64,000 nucleotides of DNA from Caloramator sp. E03. GTDB taxonomy: Bacteria > Bacillota > Clostridia > Clostridiales > Caloramatoraceae. Made by a program: the position numbers and the translations under genes. Below are positions 9,040 to 17,890 of this stretch, one piece after another; position 1 is the stretch's first letter; each line of letters opens with the position of its first letter. The notes beneath the pieces are model-generated. The model ran no database searches and was not told the DNA's origin. It saw only the letters and a program-made list of their open reading frames with translations. The stretch is taken from positions 1,175,069-1,239,068 of the forward strand of contig NZ_CP040093.1 in the NCBI RefSeq assembly GCF_006016075.1. Direction: 5' to 3'.

Positions 9040-10044
9040 TTATACTCCAAGGAGATTTTGCTCAAAGGCAAACAGTGCTTCATTTATCTCAAAAATATTA
9101 TAATTTCCTTCTTTTATAAAATACTCAATAATTATATCGAATTTGTTGCTGTGAGATAGTGCATAACCTGCCTTAGATAGTAAATCCTTTGTCTCGTCAA
9201 GGTTTAACTTAAGTGCTATTGCAAGGGCTATAGCAGTTGACTTGCTTGGTTTATAATTTATATCGCTTCGGATTTTTGAAAAAAGTCTTCTATCAATGTT
9301 TGCTCTTTTGTAAACCTGTGAATCTGTAAGTCCCTTTTCATCAATAAGTCTTAAAAGCATCTGTGTAAAAGTCTCATCAAGCTCATTTACTACATCCTCA
9401 AGGCACCTTTTCTTTACAACCTGTTCAGCTTCTTCCATAAAGAAATTCATAGATTCTTTGTAAATTTCTCTTATCTGCCTTTCTTCAATATTTCTATATC
9501 TTTTCTCTGTATGCTCTTTTACATATCTATCGTCTATGTATTGCTTTATCGATGAAAATAGCTTTTCTGAAATTTTAAATGCTTCCTTATTATAAACCAC
9601 TAAATAAACTTTCATGTCATTGTTTAAAAGAAAATCCCCTATTACAGATATTGCAACTTTTAATCCTTTATCTACTGGATAACCATAGGCACCTGTTGAA
9701 ATAAGAGGAAAGGCTATGCTTTCAAGATTATACTCTTTAGCTATCCTAAGTGAATTTTTGTAGCAGTCTGATAAAAGCTTTTCCTCATTATTATTTCCTC
9801 CTCTCCATATCGGCCCTACAGTGTGAATTACATATTTTGCAGGGAGATTGTACCCTTTTGTAATTTTAGCCTGTCCTACTTCACACCCATTTAAAGTACG
9901 GCACTCTTCAAGAAGCTGTGGCCCTGCAGCTTTGTGTATTGCCCCATCCACTCCTCCTCCACCAAGCAGGGATGGATTTGCTGCATTTACAATTGCATCA
10001 GCATGAACCTTTGTTATATCATCTCGTATAATTTCAAGGGGCAT
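9040..10044 (-). CDS. Macro-domain (ADP-ribose binding) protein with C-terminal HTH-like region
   Basis: A 334-residue protein. Residues 1-170 are a macro domain of the O-acetyl-ADP-ribose/ADP-ribosyl hydrolase class: [20 protein letters not shown], then [23 protein letters not shown] and [13 protein letters not shown] basic linker follows. The C-terminal 115 residues contain [19 protein letters not shown] and a helical tail, resembling an XRE-like DNA-binding fold. The protein probably removes or reads ADP-ribose marks. The start has a weak AGGTTG site 7 nt upstream. A decayed second copy of its 5' end with its upstream region lies at 11948-12177. Confidence 0.85.
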   Translation of the reverse strand: MPLEIIRDDITKVHADAIVNAANPSLLGGGGVDGAIHKAAGPQLLEECRTLNGCEVGQAKITKGYNLPAKYVIHTVGPIWRGGNNNEEKLLSDCYKNSLRIAKEYNLESIAFPLISTGAYGYPVDKGLKVAISVIGDFLLNNDMKVYLVVYNKEAFKISEKLFSSIKQYIDDRYVKEHTEKRYRNIEERQIREIYKESMNFFMEEAEQVVKKRCLEDVVNELDETFTQMLLRLIDEKGLTDSQVYKRANIDRRLFSKIRSDINYKPSKSTAIALAIALKLNLDETKDLLSKAGYALSHSNKFDIIIEYFIKEGNYNIFEINEALFAFEQNLLGV

Positions 10045-10269
10045 AATATCAACCTCCGTAAAATATACTAAATAAAATGTAATTTATATTAATTATAAAC
10101 TGTAGCATTAATTTTTGCATAATTTTTAATCAATTCTTTTTATTGTAATTTTATTATATTTAATAATTCGATACAATATTAAGGTAAAACATATTTATAT
10201 CTGCCATTGAATTTCAAATATTTTTTATTTATTATGAATTAAAGATTAAATAGTCATGAGGTGATCGTA

Positions 10270-10851
10270 ATGAATATTTTTAAAAAAATATTCAATTGGG
10301 GTATAATTTTAATTTTATCCATTTATTTTGTACTTTTATCCATGGTAGCATCCTTTGGATATTTCATAAAACCAGCAAAATCAGATTGTATAATAGTTTT
10401 AGGATGTATGGTTTATGGGCAAGAGCCAAGCCCCTTTTTAAAAGAAAGGCTTAACGAAGCTATAAGATTATATAATTTAGGATACGCTGATTATATTATT
10501 GTTTCAGGCGGTAAAGGAAAAGGAGAGGATATTTCAGAAGCTTTAGCAATGGAAAAATATCTAATTAAAAAAGGAGTAAAAAAAGAAAAGATAATTAAAG
10601 AAGAGCTATCAAAAAATACATACGAAAACCTTAATAATTCAAAAAAAATTATGGATAAAATGAATTTAAAAACTGCTGTTGTTGTTTCAAATAAATTTCA
10701 TCTGCTTAGAGCAAAAATTGTAACTAAAAAATTAAATATTAATTCAACCTATTCAGGTATTTTTGTTAAAAGATATATATATCACGAAGTGTATGGATTT
10801 TTAAGAGAACCCTTTGGATTGGTAAAATATTATTTTCATTATGCATTTTAG
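10270..10851 (+). CDS. YdcF/SanA-like (DUF218) membrane-anchored protein
   Basis: About 193 residues with one N-terminal membrane segment (about 10-30) and a DUF218 domain: SDCIIVLGCMVYGQEPSPFLKERL, ADYIIVSGGKGKGEDISEA, SKNTYENLNNSK and VVVSNKFHLLRA. Family members (YdcF, SanA, ElyC) are linked to cell-envelope functions; the substrate is unknown. GAGGTG at 10258-10263 places the start at ATG 10270 rather than GTG 10261, which lies inside the ribosome binding site. The gene is monocistronic and is followed by a repeat-derived palindrome. Confidence 0.8.
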   Translation: MNIFKKIFNWGIILILSIYFVLLSMVASFGYFIKPAKSDCIIVLGCMVYGQEPSPFLKERLNEAIRLYNLGYADYIIVSGGKGKGEDISEALAMEKYLIKKGVKKEKIIKEELSKNTYENLNNSKKIMDKMNLKTAVVVSNKFHLLRAKIVTKKLNINSTYSGIFVKRYIYHEVYGFLREPFGLVKYYFHYAF

Positions 10852-10861
10852 GTTTAGTGGG

Positions 10862-10915
10862 TTCTAGGGATGGTTAGTGTGAAAAAGTTTTCTCCATTCT
10901 CCGGTGCCAGGCACC
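10862..10915. repeat. GGATGGTTAGTGTGAAAA / GGTGCCAGGCACC repeat
   Basis: A fragment of the large repeat end (GGTTAGTGTGAAAA) is fused to TTTTCTCCATTCTCCGGTG and the palindrome GGTGCCAGGCACC. The same palindrome block recurs at 14754-14782, 17811-17835 and 43050-43082. Confidence 0.75.
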
Positions 10916-11011
10916 ATATTTATGCACCTGATTTTACGGCATGAATTATCAAAAGCACAACAGCTTTAAAATACTTTATTATATAATAAATAAAACACTA
11001 TATAAATAATT

Positions 11012-11809
11012 TTAAGATATTAAAATCCCAATTAAAAAAGTAACTAAATTAGACAAAACAGTATATAAAGCCAAAACTTTCTTGTTTAAATGCTTAGTAT
11101 ATACTCTATAAAGAAAATATTCAATAAATACAATCATAATCTCCTCTATATAAAATACAATATAGGATGCCTTAAAGGAATAAAGTTTAAATGTTGCAAG
11201 AATAGATGTTTGAAGAAGCAGCTGAGTAAAAATATTGACATAAACAATGACTTTTTTAGGCTTTAATTTAAAAGGAATAGATATTAAAAGTTCTACAATT
11301 ATAGTAAAGATTATAAGCAAAATGAAAAATTTAATATCATAAACCTTAAAGGGAGATGATATTTTTATAACCTTTCCTGTACTCATATCAAATATTACTT
11401 CTGCCTTAAACTGATGAGGGGCAATTTCATTGCTTACAATAATATCCCCCTTTTCATTTTCAGCAATTATTTTAAAGGTTTCGGGCACACCATGATACGT
11501 AAAATAATGAACCATCATGTTCTTTTTCTTATCATACTTACCATGCAAATCACCAAATAAAAGCCAATTTCTTATATGAGCCGCAATCCACCCATCTTTA
11601 TTATATTTATAAAGATTAAGATTTTTTAATTCAGCACTGTATTTTCTGTCATTAAAATCATCAAATTTAATAAAGTAGGTTTTTTCATTTACTAAAAGGT
11701 CAAGATAATATGATTGTGAGTTGAAATTTTTTACATATACAGTTATAGAAGGTTTAGGTCCTATATCCGCCTTTGCACCCTTTGAGAAAATAATCATAAA
11801 CAAAAACAC
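11012..11809 (-). CDS. Membrane protein of unknown function, N-terminus probably frameshifted
   Basis: 265 visible residues: a hydrophobic N-terminus ending near SKGAKADIGP (signal peptide-like), about 145 extracytoplasmic residues, then four or so membrane segments in the last 110 residues. I do not recognise the family. In-frame sequence continues upstream as VRFNFKKIFFIVFLF, completing a good signal peptide, but without a normal start codon in frame. A strong GGGAGGAG at 11853-11860 is followed by ATG 11847, which reads ATG GGG TAA. One extra G in the four-G run at 11842-11845 would join that ATG to the signal peptide, so a one-base deletion or a sequencing slip is likely. Confidence 0.65.
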   Translation of the reverse strand: MFLFMIIFSKGAKADIGPKPSITVYVKNFNSQSYYLDLLVNEKTYFIKFDDFNDRKYSAELKNLNLYKYNKDGWIAAHIRNWLLFGDLHGKYDKKKNMMVHYFTYHGVPETFKIIAENEKGDIIVSNEIAPHQFKAEVIFDMSTGKVIKISSPFKVYDIKFFILLIIFTIIVELLISIPFKLKPKKVIVYVNIFTQLLLQTSILATFKLYSFKASYIVFYIEEIMIVFIEYFLYRVYTKHLNKKVLALYTVLSNLVTFLIGILIS

Positions 11810-11947
11810 TATAAAAAATATCTTTTTAAAATTAAATCTTACCCCATCTATTCTCCTCCCAAATTTTGATTTAAAATCGTTCTATATAATAACATATAAA
11901 CTTATACCATTTTAAATCATAAAAAAAGAGCTGTCCCTTATTGTTTT

Positions 11948-12081
11948 TTCAAGAAACTCTTGTCCTGCGTCTATGTGGATTGCCTGTCCACTCTTCCACC
12001 ATCAAAAATGAGGTGTTTGCTGCATTTACAATTGCATCAGTATGAGGCTTTAGTTATATCATCACGTGTAATTTCAAGTGG
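11948..12081 (-). pseudogene. Decayed 5' fragment of a second macro-domain gene
   Basis: The minus strand reads like the first 45 or so codons of the macro-domain gene at 9040-10044, including the start region (TTTGCTGCATTTACAATTGC on the plus strand is shared), but the frame is broken and the rest is absent. Similarity continues upstream of the start to about 12177 (TTGTAATTTTATTA, ACAATAT), so the promoter region was duplicated too. It is non-functional. Confidence 0.75.
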
Positions 12082-12279
12082 CATATATCACCTTCACAAA
12101 ATATACAGAGTTAAAATTATCTGTATAATCTTTCTAATTGTAATTTTATTACAACAAATTATTTTATACAATATATGATTAATTTAGGACTCTAACTTAT
12201 AATTTGAAGTAGGTAATTTTTAAATAATTTAAAAGTATAAAAAATACTGCCCTTTGGTAGTTCAGATTGTCTACAAATC

Positions 12280-12546
12280 TTTTTTGTGATAGGAACTTTG
12301 CATAAACCCCGTGAATGGATTTTAAAAAGGCATATCTCATGAGGTTTTTAACTCTTACTTTTTAACTTTTCAAAATTCTATAATTCTCCACAGGAACGTA
12401 CAAAGCCTAGTTACCGTCACGAATATCGGCTCACAAGAGTAGGTCTCTTTAAAAAAATAAAAGCTTATAATTGCTTGGGAAAATGAGCTGATAGCAGGGA
12501 AACCCTTTACGGGGCTTAACAAAAATAAACTTTTACATCAGCCTTA
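12280..12546 (+). ncRNA. Candidate structured RNA or RNA-like mobile element, copy 1
   Basis: A GC-richer island in a gene-free, AT-rich stretch. It aligns end to end with 22121-22390 (opposite strand). Shared blocks include AATGGATTT, TTTTCAAAA, TAATTCT, AGGAACGT.CA.AGC, GGCTCA..AG.GTAGG, AAAAGCTTA.AATTGCT, AGGGAAA and GGGGCTTAACAAAAA. Small hairpins are visible (AAGAG/CTCTT, CCC/GGGG). No ORF spans it. A terminator-like hairpin follows at 12546-12578, which favours plus-strand transcription. Function unknown. Confidence 0.5.
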
Positions 12547-12578
12547 AACGTCACATTTATAACGTTTTTTATCTTTTT
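12546..12578 (+). terminator. Terminator-like hairpin after the candidate RNA
   Basis: AAACGT and ACGTTT pair around a 10-nt loop and are followed by TTTTATCTTTTT. The rest of 12580-12890 is AT-rich and holds nothing I can name. Confidence 0.5.
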
Positions 12579-12891
12579 ACCATATCGTTAGCCATTCAAA
12601 AATAAGTACATACAATAAGACTACAGCTAATGGATATACATTATTTATTTGATAGTATTTAACATATATTTTTCACTATTTTCAAATATTGCTTATATAA
12701 GTAACGCAAAAATGTTTTTAATAAAGTCTTTTATTAACTTAAACAAAAATAAACTTAAGCTTAAATTAAAGCAGTTTTTAAATTTCTTTTCTTAATGTAA
12801 AAATCAAAAATAATTCAAATTGATAAGTTTCAATTCTTTAAAAATATGGATAATTGTTGGACGTTTCAAATTTATATATAAGAATATCTAT

Positions 12892-13120
12892 AATAAGTAA
12901 CATGTCATGACTAAAAGTAGCCACAACGACGGAATGAAAAAGTTTTAGGCTTGTCAAAGGCAACAGCAGGGACGGTTAATTATTATATTAAATAATAGAT
13001 AAAATATTTTATGCATGTCCCCCTAATTTTGCAGATATTGTGTATAAAATAAGTAACCGTCCCTTGGCTTGAACTTTTTTCCTTTTTTGTAAATGGACAT
13101 TTTCACACTAACCGTCCCCC
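12892..13120 (+). repeat. Composite REP-like repeat, copy A (forward)
   Basis: The unit order is AATAAGTAAC, GTCATGAC, CCACAACGACGG, a core (here GGGACGGTTAATTATT), an AT-rich interior, GCAGATATTGTGTAT, AATAAGTAACCGTCCC, TGTAAATGGACATTTTCAC, then ACCGTCCC. It lies directly upstream of the permease gene and is inverted relative to copy B beyond it. Confidence 0.85.
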
Positions 13121-13208
13121 TTTGCCCCTTTGCATTAAACGATACTACTTTTCGGTATAATTTTATGTTATAATTACTGATGCATTTTTGTTTATAAGGA
13201 GGAAAACA

Positions 13209-14345
13209 GTGTACCAAACAGAATATGTAATAAGATTTAATAAAATTAATTTTATAATCGACTTTATAAAAAAAGATATTGTATTCACTATATCTTTAAC
13301 TCTTGCATTATTAAGCTGCTTTATATCCTTCCCTAAGGTAGAATACATTGATTTTAAGGTTTTATCCTCTCTTTTTAGCCTTATGGTGGTTGTGAAAGCC
13401 TTTGAAAATTTAAACTTACTGGACTATATTGCAGCTTATATTTTAAATAAATGCACAAGTGTGCGAAGAGTTTCTTTAGTACTAATAATGCTTAGCTTTT
13501 TTATGTCCATGTTTGTTACAAATGATATTGCACTTATTACTTTAGGTCCACTATCACTAATAATAAACGAAAAATCAAATATAGACTTAATGCTTACAAT
13601 AATTCTTCAAACGATAGCAGCAAACATAGGAAGCAGCCTAACTCCAATAGGAAACCCTCAAAATCTTTATATATTTTCATACTATAATATAACAGCAAAG
13701 GAATTTTTCATAACAATACTACTTATTGCTTTATCAGGGCTTTCATTGCTTTTTATCTTAAATATTAAAAATACTAATAAAAAAATAGACATTTCTCTTA
13801 AAGATACAAAAATTAATAATAATATTTTAGCAGTATTGTGGATATTTTTATTCATAATTGTAGTACTGTCTGTTTTTGGAATTATAGATTATAAGATAAC
13901 ATTTTTGTTAATATTTTTTACAGCTTTAATTTTAAATTCTAAACTTCTTTTATTAGTAGACTATCCCCTGCTAATAACATTTGTATGCTTTTTTATATTT
14001 ATAGGTAATGTTTCTAATATATCATTAATAAGCAATTACATGAAAAATCATTTAAACAGCAGTACATCTACCTACTTTACTTCAATAGTTTTAAGCCAGT
14101 TTATAAGCAATGTTCCAGCTTGCATTTTCTTATCTAAATTTACAGATTACTATAAGCAGCTACTCCTTGGTGTCAACATAGGCGGATTAGGAACTATAAT
14201 AGCATCATTAGCAAGCATTATATCTTATAAATTTTATTTAGGAGAGTATCCTCAAAAAAGCAGGAATTATATCATAAAATTTACATTATATAATTTTTTA
14301 TCCTTAATACTTTTGACAATAATAGGAGCTATTTTTCTTATATAA
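13209..14345 (+). CDS. Ion-transporter-superfamily permease (SLC13/ArsB/CitM-like)
   Basis: About 378 residues, nearly all hydrophobic, with around ten membrane segments. The motif FVTNDIALITLGPL (about 102-115) and AANIGSSLTPIGNPQN (about 137-152), mirrored by FISNVPACIFLSK in the second half, are typical of the ArsB/NhaD/SLC13 ion-transporter superfamily. The substrate (anion, dicarboxylate or Na+/H+) cannot be told. AAGGAGG at 13196-13202 fixes the start at GTG 13209 with 6-nt spacing. A TATAAT box lies close upstream. The gene sits alone between two inverted repeat copies (A and B). Confidence 0.75.
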   Translation: MYQTEYVIRFNKINFIIDFIKKDIVFTISLTLALLSCFISFPKVEYIDFKVLSSLFSLMVVVKAFENLNLLDYIAAYILNKCTSVRRVSLVLIMLSFFMSMFVTNDIALITLGPLSLIINEKSNIDLMLTIILQTIAANIGSSLTPIGNPQNLYIFSYYNITAKEFFITILLIALSGLSLLFILNIKNTNKKIDISLKDTKINNNILAVLWIFLFIIVVLSVFGIIDYKITFLLIFFTALILNSKLLLLVDYPLLITFVCFFIFIGNVSNISLISNYMKNHLNSSTSTYFTSIVLSQFISNVPACIFLSKFTDYYKQLLLGVNIGGLGTIIASLASIISYKFYLGEYPQKSRNYIIKFTLYNFLSLILLTIIGAIFLI

Positions 14346-14363
14346 AAAAATCAAACTGTTATA

Positions 14364-14603
14364 AGGGACGGTTAGTGTGAAAATGTCCATTTACAAAAAA
14401 GGAAAAAAGTTCAAGCCAGGGGACGGTTACTTATTTCATACGCAATATCTGCAAAATCAGGGGGACATGTATAAAATATTATGTCTATTATTTAATATAA
14501 TAAGTAACCGTCCCTTCTGTTACCTTCTGTTACCTTTGGAAAACCACAAACTTTTTAATGCCATCGTTGTGGCTATTCATTAGTCATGACCTGTTACTTA
14601 TTA
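14364..14603 (-). repeat. Composite REP-like repeat, copy B (reverse)
   Basis: GGGACGGTTAGTGTGAAAAT, then GGGGACGGTTACTTATT, AATAAGTAACCGTCCC, GTCATGACCTGTTACTTATT: the reverse complement of copy A with small differences, including a duplicated CTGTTACCTT. Open frames inside it are repeat artefacts. Confidence 0.85.
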
Positions 14604-14701
14604 TGTATAGTTTAACATCAAATCCAAGATAGAGTGATGTGGTTACTTAATGCAAAAACCGGTTTTTCATTTTTATAGCTAAGATATTAAATAAGACATT
14701 A

Positions 14702-14731
14702 TAAAGCCTCAGGATAATCCCTGAGGCTTTA
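14702..14731 (-). terminator. Hairpin, probable terminator of the two-component operon
   Basis: AAAGCCTCAGG and CCTGAGGCTTT pair with a short loop, about 60 bp beyond the kinase stop. A decayed version of the same hairpin lies at about 17752-17777, so it is part of a duplicated segment. Confidence 0.6.
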
Positions 14732-14753
14732 TTTGATGTTTTACTACTATAAA

Positions 14754-14782
14754 AACTTCTCCATTCTCCGGTGCCTGGCACC
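14754..14782. repeat. GGTGCCTGGCACC palindrome repeat
   Basis: CTTCTCCATTCTCCGGTG is followed by the palindrome GGTGCCTGGCACC, the same block as at 17811-17835 and 10862-10915. Confidence 0.8.
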
Positions 14783-14791
14783 AAACTGCTG

Positions 14792-16147
14792 TTAACTGCG
14801 TGGCAATTTTATCTCAAAAGTACTCCCTTCTCCTACTTTGCTTATAACTTTTATCTCTCCACCATGGAGTTTTATTATTTCTTTAGCAATAGAAAGCCCA
14901 AGCCCACCTGTCCCTTTTTCCTTTGCTCTGTAAAATCTTTCAAATATATAAGGTAGATGTTTTTCTTCTATTCCTTCTCCATCATCTTTTATAGTTATAT
15001 AAGCTCCATTTTGGCTTTTTAAACTTATCTCTATTAAGCCGTCATCCTTTGTATGCTTTATAGAGTTTGATATGATGTTTAATATAGCTCTTTCAAGGTA
15101 TTCCATATCCCCTTTTATAAAAACATCTTCTCCTGATAGATTTATTACCCTATTTCCCTTTATTATCTTAACTTTATCAACAATATCTTTTAACAAATCA
15201 TAAAGATTAAAAGTTTTAAAGTTTAATTTTATGTTTTTAGATTCAATTTTAGAAAGCTCTAAATTTTCGTTAACGAGCCTGTTTAGTTTTTCAACCTCTT
15301 CTATTATATCCTCTATATACTGCCTTTTTTCATCTATAGGCACAATATCATCATATAATGCCTCTGCATACCCCTTTATAATTCCAAGAGGGGTTCTAAA
15401 TTCATGGGTTACATTTGCAATAAAATCCCGCCTTAATTTTTCTGTTTTTGATAAATTCTCTGCCATAACATTTATTGTATTTGAAAGTTCCTCTATCTCA
15501 TCGTCAGTATCTATATTTAACCTTATATCATATTCCCCCTCTGATATTTTTTTAGCTGCGTTTTTTATATCTAAAATAGGTTTAGAAAATTTATTGCTTA
15601 AAATATAAGCCCCTAAAAAAGAGATAAGTATTGCAATAAATAAAAGATAAGTAAATTGTCTAGATATATTTTCAACGGTACTTTTTATTTCAACCGTTGG
15701 AATATGAATAAATATAGCTGCTACAGTGCTATTTACCTTAGCAGGATAGCCAAGAGATATTATTTTGCTTTGCTTTAGCATTGCCTCATCGGTTCTATAA
15801 ATTATCTGTCCTTTTAATACTAAATGCAAATTGCTTTTCTCTATATTCATTATCTTCCCGGTCATGCCCATTATATGAGAATAATCCTTATAAATTATAT
15901 TTCCTCTATCGTCATAAATAGATATTCTTGCGTTTAATGTGTTTGAAATACGATTTAGTTCTATACTAAGCTGATTAGGATTTACAATGTTTTTTTCAAT
16001 TATTTGTGCATAAGAAATAAGCTTATCCTTTTCTGTATTAGAATAATATCTGTTTAATATGCTGCTTTGAAGAAGAATATTAAATAGAAGAAGCAGTATC
16101 ATAAGAAGACTAATATATATAAATAATTTAAGTCTTATTCCCTTCAT
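14792..16147 (-). CDS. Sensor histidine kinase
   Basis: 451 residues: TM1 (about 7-27), an extracytoplasmic sensor region (about 30-163), TM2 (about 165-183), HAMP (about 184-236), a HisKA phosphoacceptor in VTHEFRTP (His248), then HATPase_c with the N box NIISNSIKHT, G1 DDGEGI and G2 GGLGLSIAK. It phosphorylates the co-encoded OmpR-type regulator. The ATG overlaps the end of the regulator gene by 4 bp (ATGA), so the two are translationally coupled. The signal is unknown. The divergent DUF2680 gene is a possible target. Confidence 0.92.
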   Translation of the reverse strand: MKGIRLKLFIYISLLMILLLLFNILLQSSILNRYYSNTEKDKLISYAQIIEKNIVNPNQLSIELNRISNTLNARISIYDDRGNIIYKDYSHIMGMTGKIMNIEKSNLHLVLKGQIIYRTDEAMLKQSKIISLGYPAKVNSTVAAIFIHIPTVEIKSTVENISRQFTYLLFIAILISFLGAYILSNKFSKPILDIKNAAKKISEGEYDIRLNIDTDDEIEELSNTINVMAENLSKTEKLRRDFIANVTHEFRTPLGIIKGYAEALYDDIVPIDEKRQYIEDIIEEVEKLNRLVNENLELSKIESKNIKLNFKTFNLYDLLKDIVDKVKIIKGNRVINLSGEDVFIKGDMEYLERAILNIISNSIKHTKDDGLIEISLKSQNGAYITIKDDGEGIEEKHLPYIFERFYRAKEKGTGGLGLSIAKEIIKLHGGEIKVISKVGEGSTFEIKLPRS

Positions 16148-16800
16148 TTTTTCACCTCAAATTTGTATCCAAAACCTCTTACAGTTTGAATATAATCTCT
16201 ATAAACCCCAAGTTTTTCCCTTATATTTTTTATATGGGTATCAACCGTTCTAAGATCTCCAAAATATTCATATCCCCAAACAGCATCAAGTATCTGTTCC
16301 CTTGAAATAGCCGCATTTTTATGCTCATAAAGATATAAAAGAAGATCATACTCTTTTAAAGTTAAATCAATAGCCTTCCCATTAATCTTAATTTCCCTTG
16401 CTGCTTTATCTATAAAAAATCCATCCTCCTCATTGCTTTTTTTAACCCTTTTTAAAATAGCACGGGTTCTTGCAACTATTTCCCTCGGACTTGCAGGCTT
16501 TACAACATAGTCATCAACTCCAAGTTCAAATCCAAATATTTTATCTTCCTCTTCTCCCCTTGCGGTAAGCATTATAACAGGAACATCGCTTTTTTTTCTT
16601 ATATTCCTTAAAACGCTCCATCCATCATATTTGGGAAGCATAACATCAAGTATTATTAGTGAATGTATTAGGGATGAAAACACATTTAAAGCTTCTTCAC
16701 CATCCCTTGCTTCATCAACAATATATCCCTCATTTTCAAGGTATAATTTTAAAACACGTCTTAATTTATCTTCATCTTCAACAATAAGAATTTTGCTCAT
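16144..16800 (-). CDS. OmpR-family response regulator
   Basis: 218 residues. The receiver domain has acidic pocket residues E8-D9, the phospho-acceptor Asp52 in ILDVMLP, Thr79 and Lys101. The C-terminal winged-helix domain carries LTLKEYDLLLYLYEHK and RTVDTHIKNIREKLG. It is the first gene of the regulator/kinase operon, with its partner overlapping by 4 bp. It is divergent from the DUF2680 gene across 153 bp, so that intergenic region may hold its binding sites, but no direct repeat was established. Confidence 0.92.
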   Translation of the reverse strand: MSKILIVEDEDKLRRVLKLYLENEGYIVDEARDGEEALNVFSSLIHSLIILDVMLPKYDGWSVLRNIRKKSDVPVIMLTARGEEEDKIFGFELGVDDYVVKPASPREIVARTRAILKRVKKSNEEDGFFIDKAAREIKINGKAIDLTLKEYDLLLYLYEHKNAAISREQILDAVWGYEYFGDLRTVDTHIKNIREKLGVYRDYIQTVRGFGYKFEVKK

Positions 16801-16953
16801 AAAACCACCGCCTTGTATTTTTATCTATATATTAAAATAAAATTTTTAAAAAATAAATGAGCTTCACGAAATCTACACAAAAATCCCATAAAATAATCAC
16901 ATAATGAAATTATAATCAAAATATAAAATAAAAATATTCAGGAGGTTGATTTT

Positions 16954-17391
16954 ATGAATATGAAAAAAATTGCATTAGGTCTTTTGGTGGTAGGTATAAT
17001 TTCTACTACAACTGCTTTTGCTTATGCTGCAACAAGCCCAGCTGATATTGTATCAAAACTTACTGGAAAGACAACACAAGAGTTATATGAAGAAAGATCA
17101 CAGGGCAAAACTTATGGAACCATTGCAAAGGAATCAGGAAAGCTTGAGGAGTTTAAAGCAGAAATGCTCAAAAGCAAAAAAGAAATATTAGATGAAAGGG
17201 TAAAAGAAGGTAGCTTAACTCAAGAGAAGGCCGATGAAATATTAAACGCAATAAAAAATAATATGGCAAATTGTGATGGAACAGGTTCACAAAGAATAGG
17301 ACAAAAATACGGTGTTGGATTCGGAGGTGGACAAGGTAAAGGGCTTGGCAGAGGGACTTGTAATGGATTAGGAAGAGGATACAATAGGTAA
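16954..17391 (+). CDS. Secreted DUF2680 protein
   Basis: 145 residues with a signal peptide (MKKIALGLLVVGIISTTTAF, then AYA-A). The DUF2680 body includes LTGKTTQELYEERSQGKTYG and an EILDERVKEGSLTQEKADEI helix. The C-terminal Gly-rich tail has repeated GLGRG units. Function is unknown; such proteins are often encoded next to envelope-stress two-component systems in clostridia, as here. AGGAGG at 16941-16946 precedes ATG 16954. Repeat copy C begins 23 bp after the stop. Confidence 0.8.
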   Translation: MNMKKIALGLLVVGIISTTTAFAYAATSPADIVSKLTGKTTQELYEERSQGKTYGTIAKESGKLEEFKAEMLKSKKEILDERVKEGSLTQEKADEILNAIKNNMANCDGTGSQRIGQKYGVGFGGGQGKGLGRGTCNGLGRGYNR

Positions 17392-17413
17392 AAGTATTTA
17401 GGCATGGAATAGA

Positions 17414-17648
17414 GTGACGGTTAGTGTGAAACAAATATCCGTAAAAATTTAACATTGATATTTTCAAGCCAGGGGACGGTTACTTATTTCATACACAATA
17501 TCTGCAAAATTAAGGGACATCCATAAAATATTATGTTTATTTAATATAATAAGTAACCGTCCATCCTGTTACTGTCATCTTTGACAAACCACAAACTTTT
17601 TCATGCCGTCGTTGTGGCTATTGATTAGTCATGACCTGTTACTTATTA
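17414..17648 (-). repeat. Composite REP-like repeat, copy C (reverse)
   Basis: Same order as copy B but diverged in its left segment (ATATCCGTAAAAATTTAAC). It contains GGGGACGGTTACTTATT, AATAAGTAACCGTCC and GTCATGACCTGTTACTTATT. Confidence 0.85.
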
Positions 17649-17810
17649 TATATAGTTTAATATTAATTTCAATACGGAGAATGGTGGTTACTAAAAGTAA
17701 GAACGATTACTTATTTTTTATAGTTGAGAAATGAACAAATAACGCATTATAAAACCTCAGGATAATCCCCAAGGTTAATATTTTTCTTATTGCTTTACTA
17801 TCATAAACAC

Positions 17811-17835
17811 TTTTCCATTCTCCGGTGCCTGGCAC
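17811..17835. repeat. GGTGCCTGGCACC palindrome repeat
   Basis: TTTTCCATTCTCCGGTGCC followed by the palindrome. With 17414-17780 it forms a second copy of the larger composite seen at 14364-14782. Confidence 0.8.
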
Positions 17836-17890
17836 CTTATTTATAAAAACTTCCTTTTTAAAATATATTAATTCATTAATATATTTCAAT

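Noticed and set aside
11960..12178. 72-codon frame on the plus strand
   Set aside because: It lies antisense to the decayed macro-gene fragment and has no ribosome binding site.
12280..12546. TnpB/IscB guide RNA (omega RNA)
   Set aside because: Only a vague likeness of the 3' end; no tnpB or iscB coding remnant next to either copy. Kept as an unnamed candidate RNA.
13023..13217. Short frames within composite repeats (also 14377-14583, 20841-21038, 17707-17889)
   Set aside because: They encode the same repeat-derived peptides in several copies and follow repeat boundaries, so they are artefacts.
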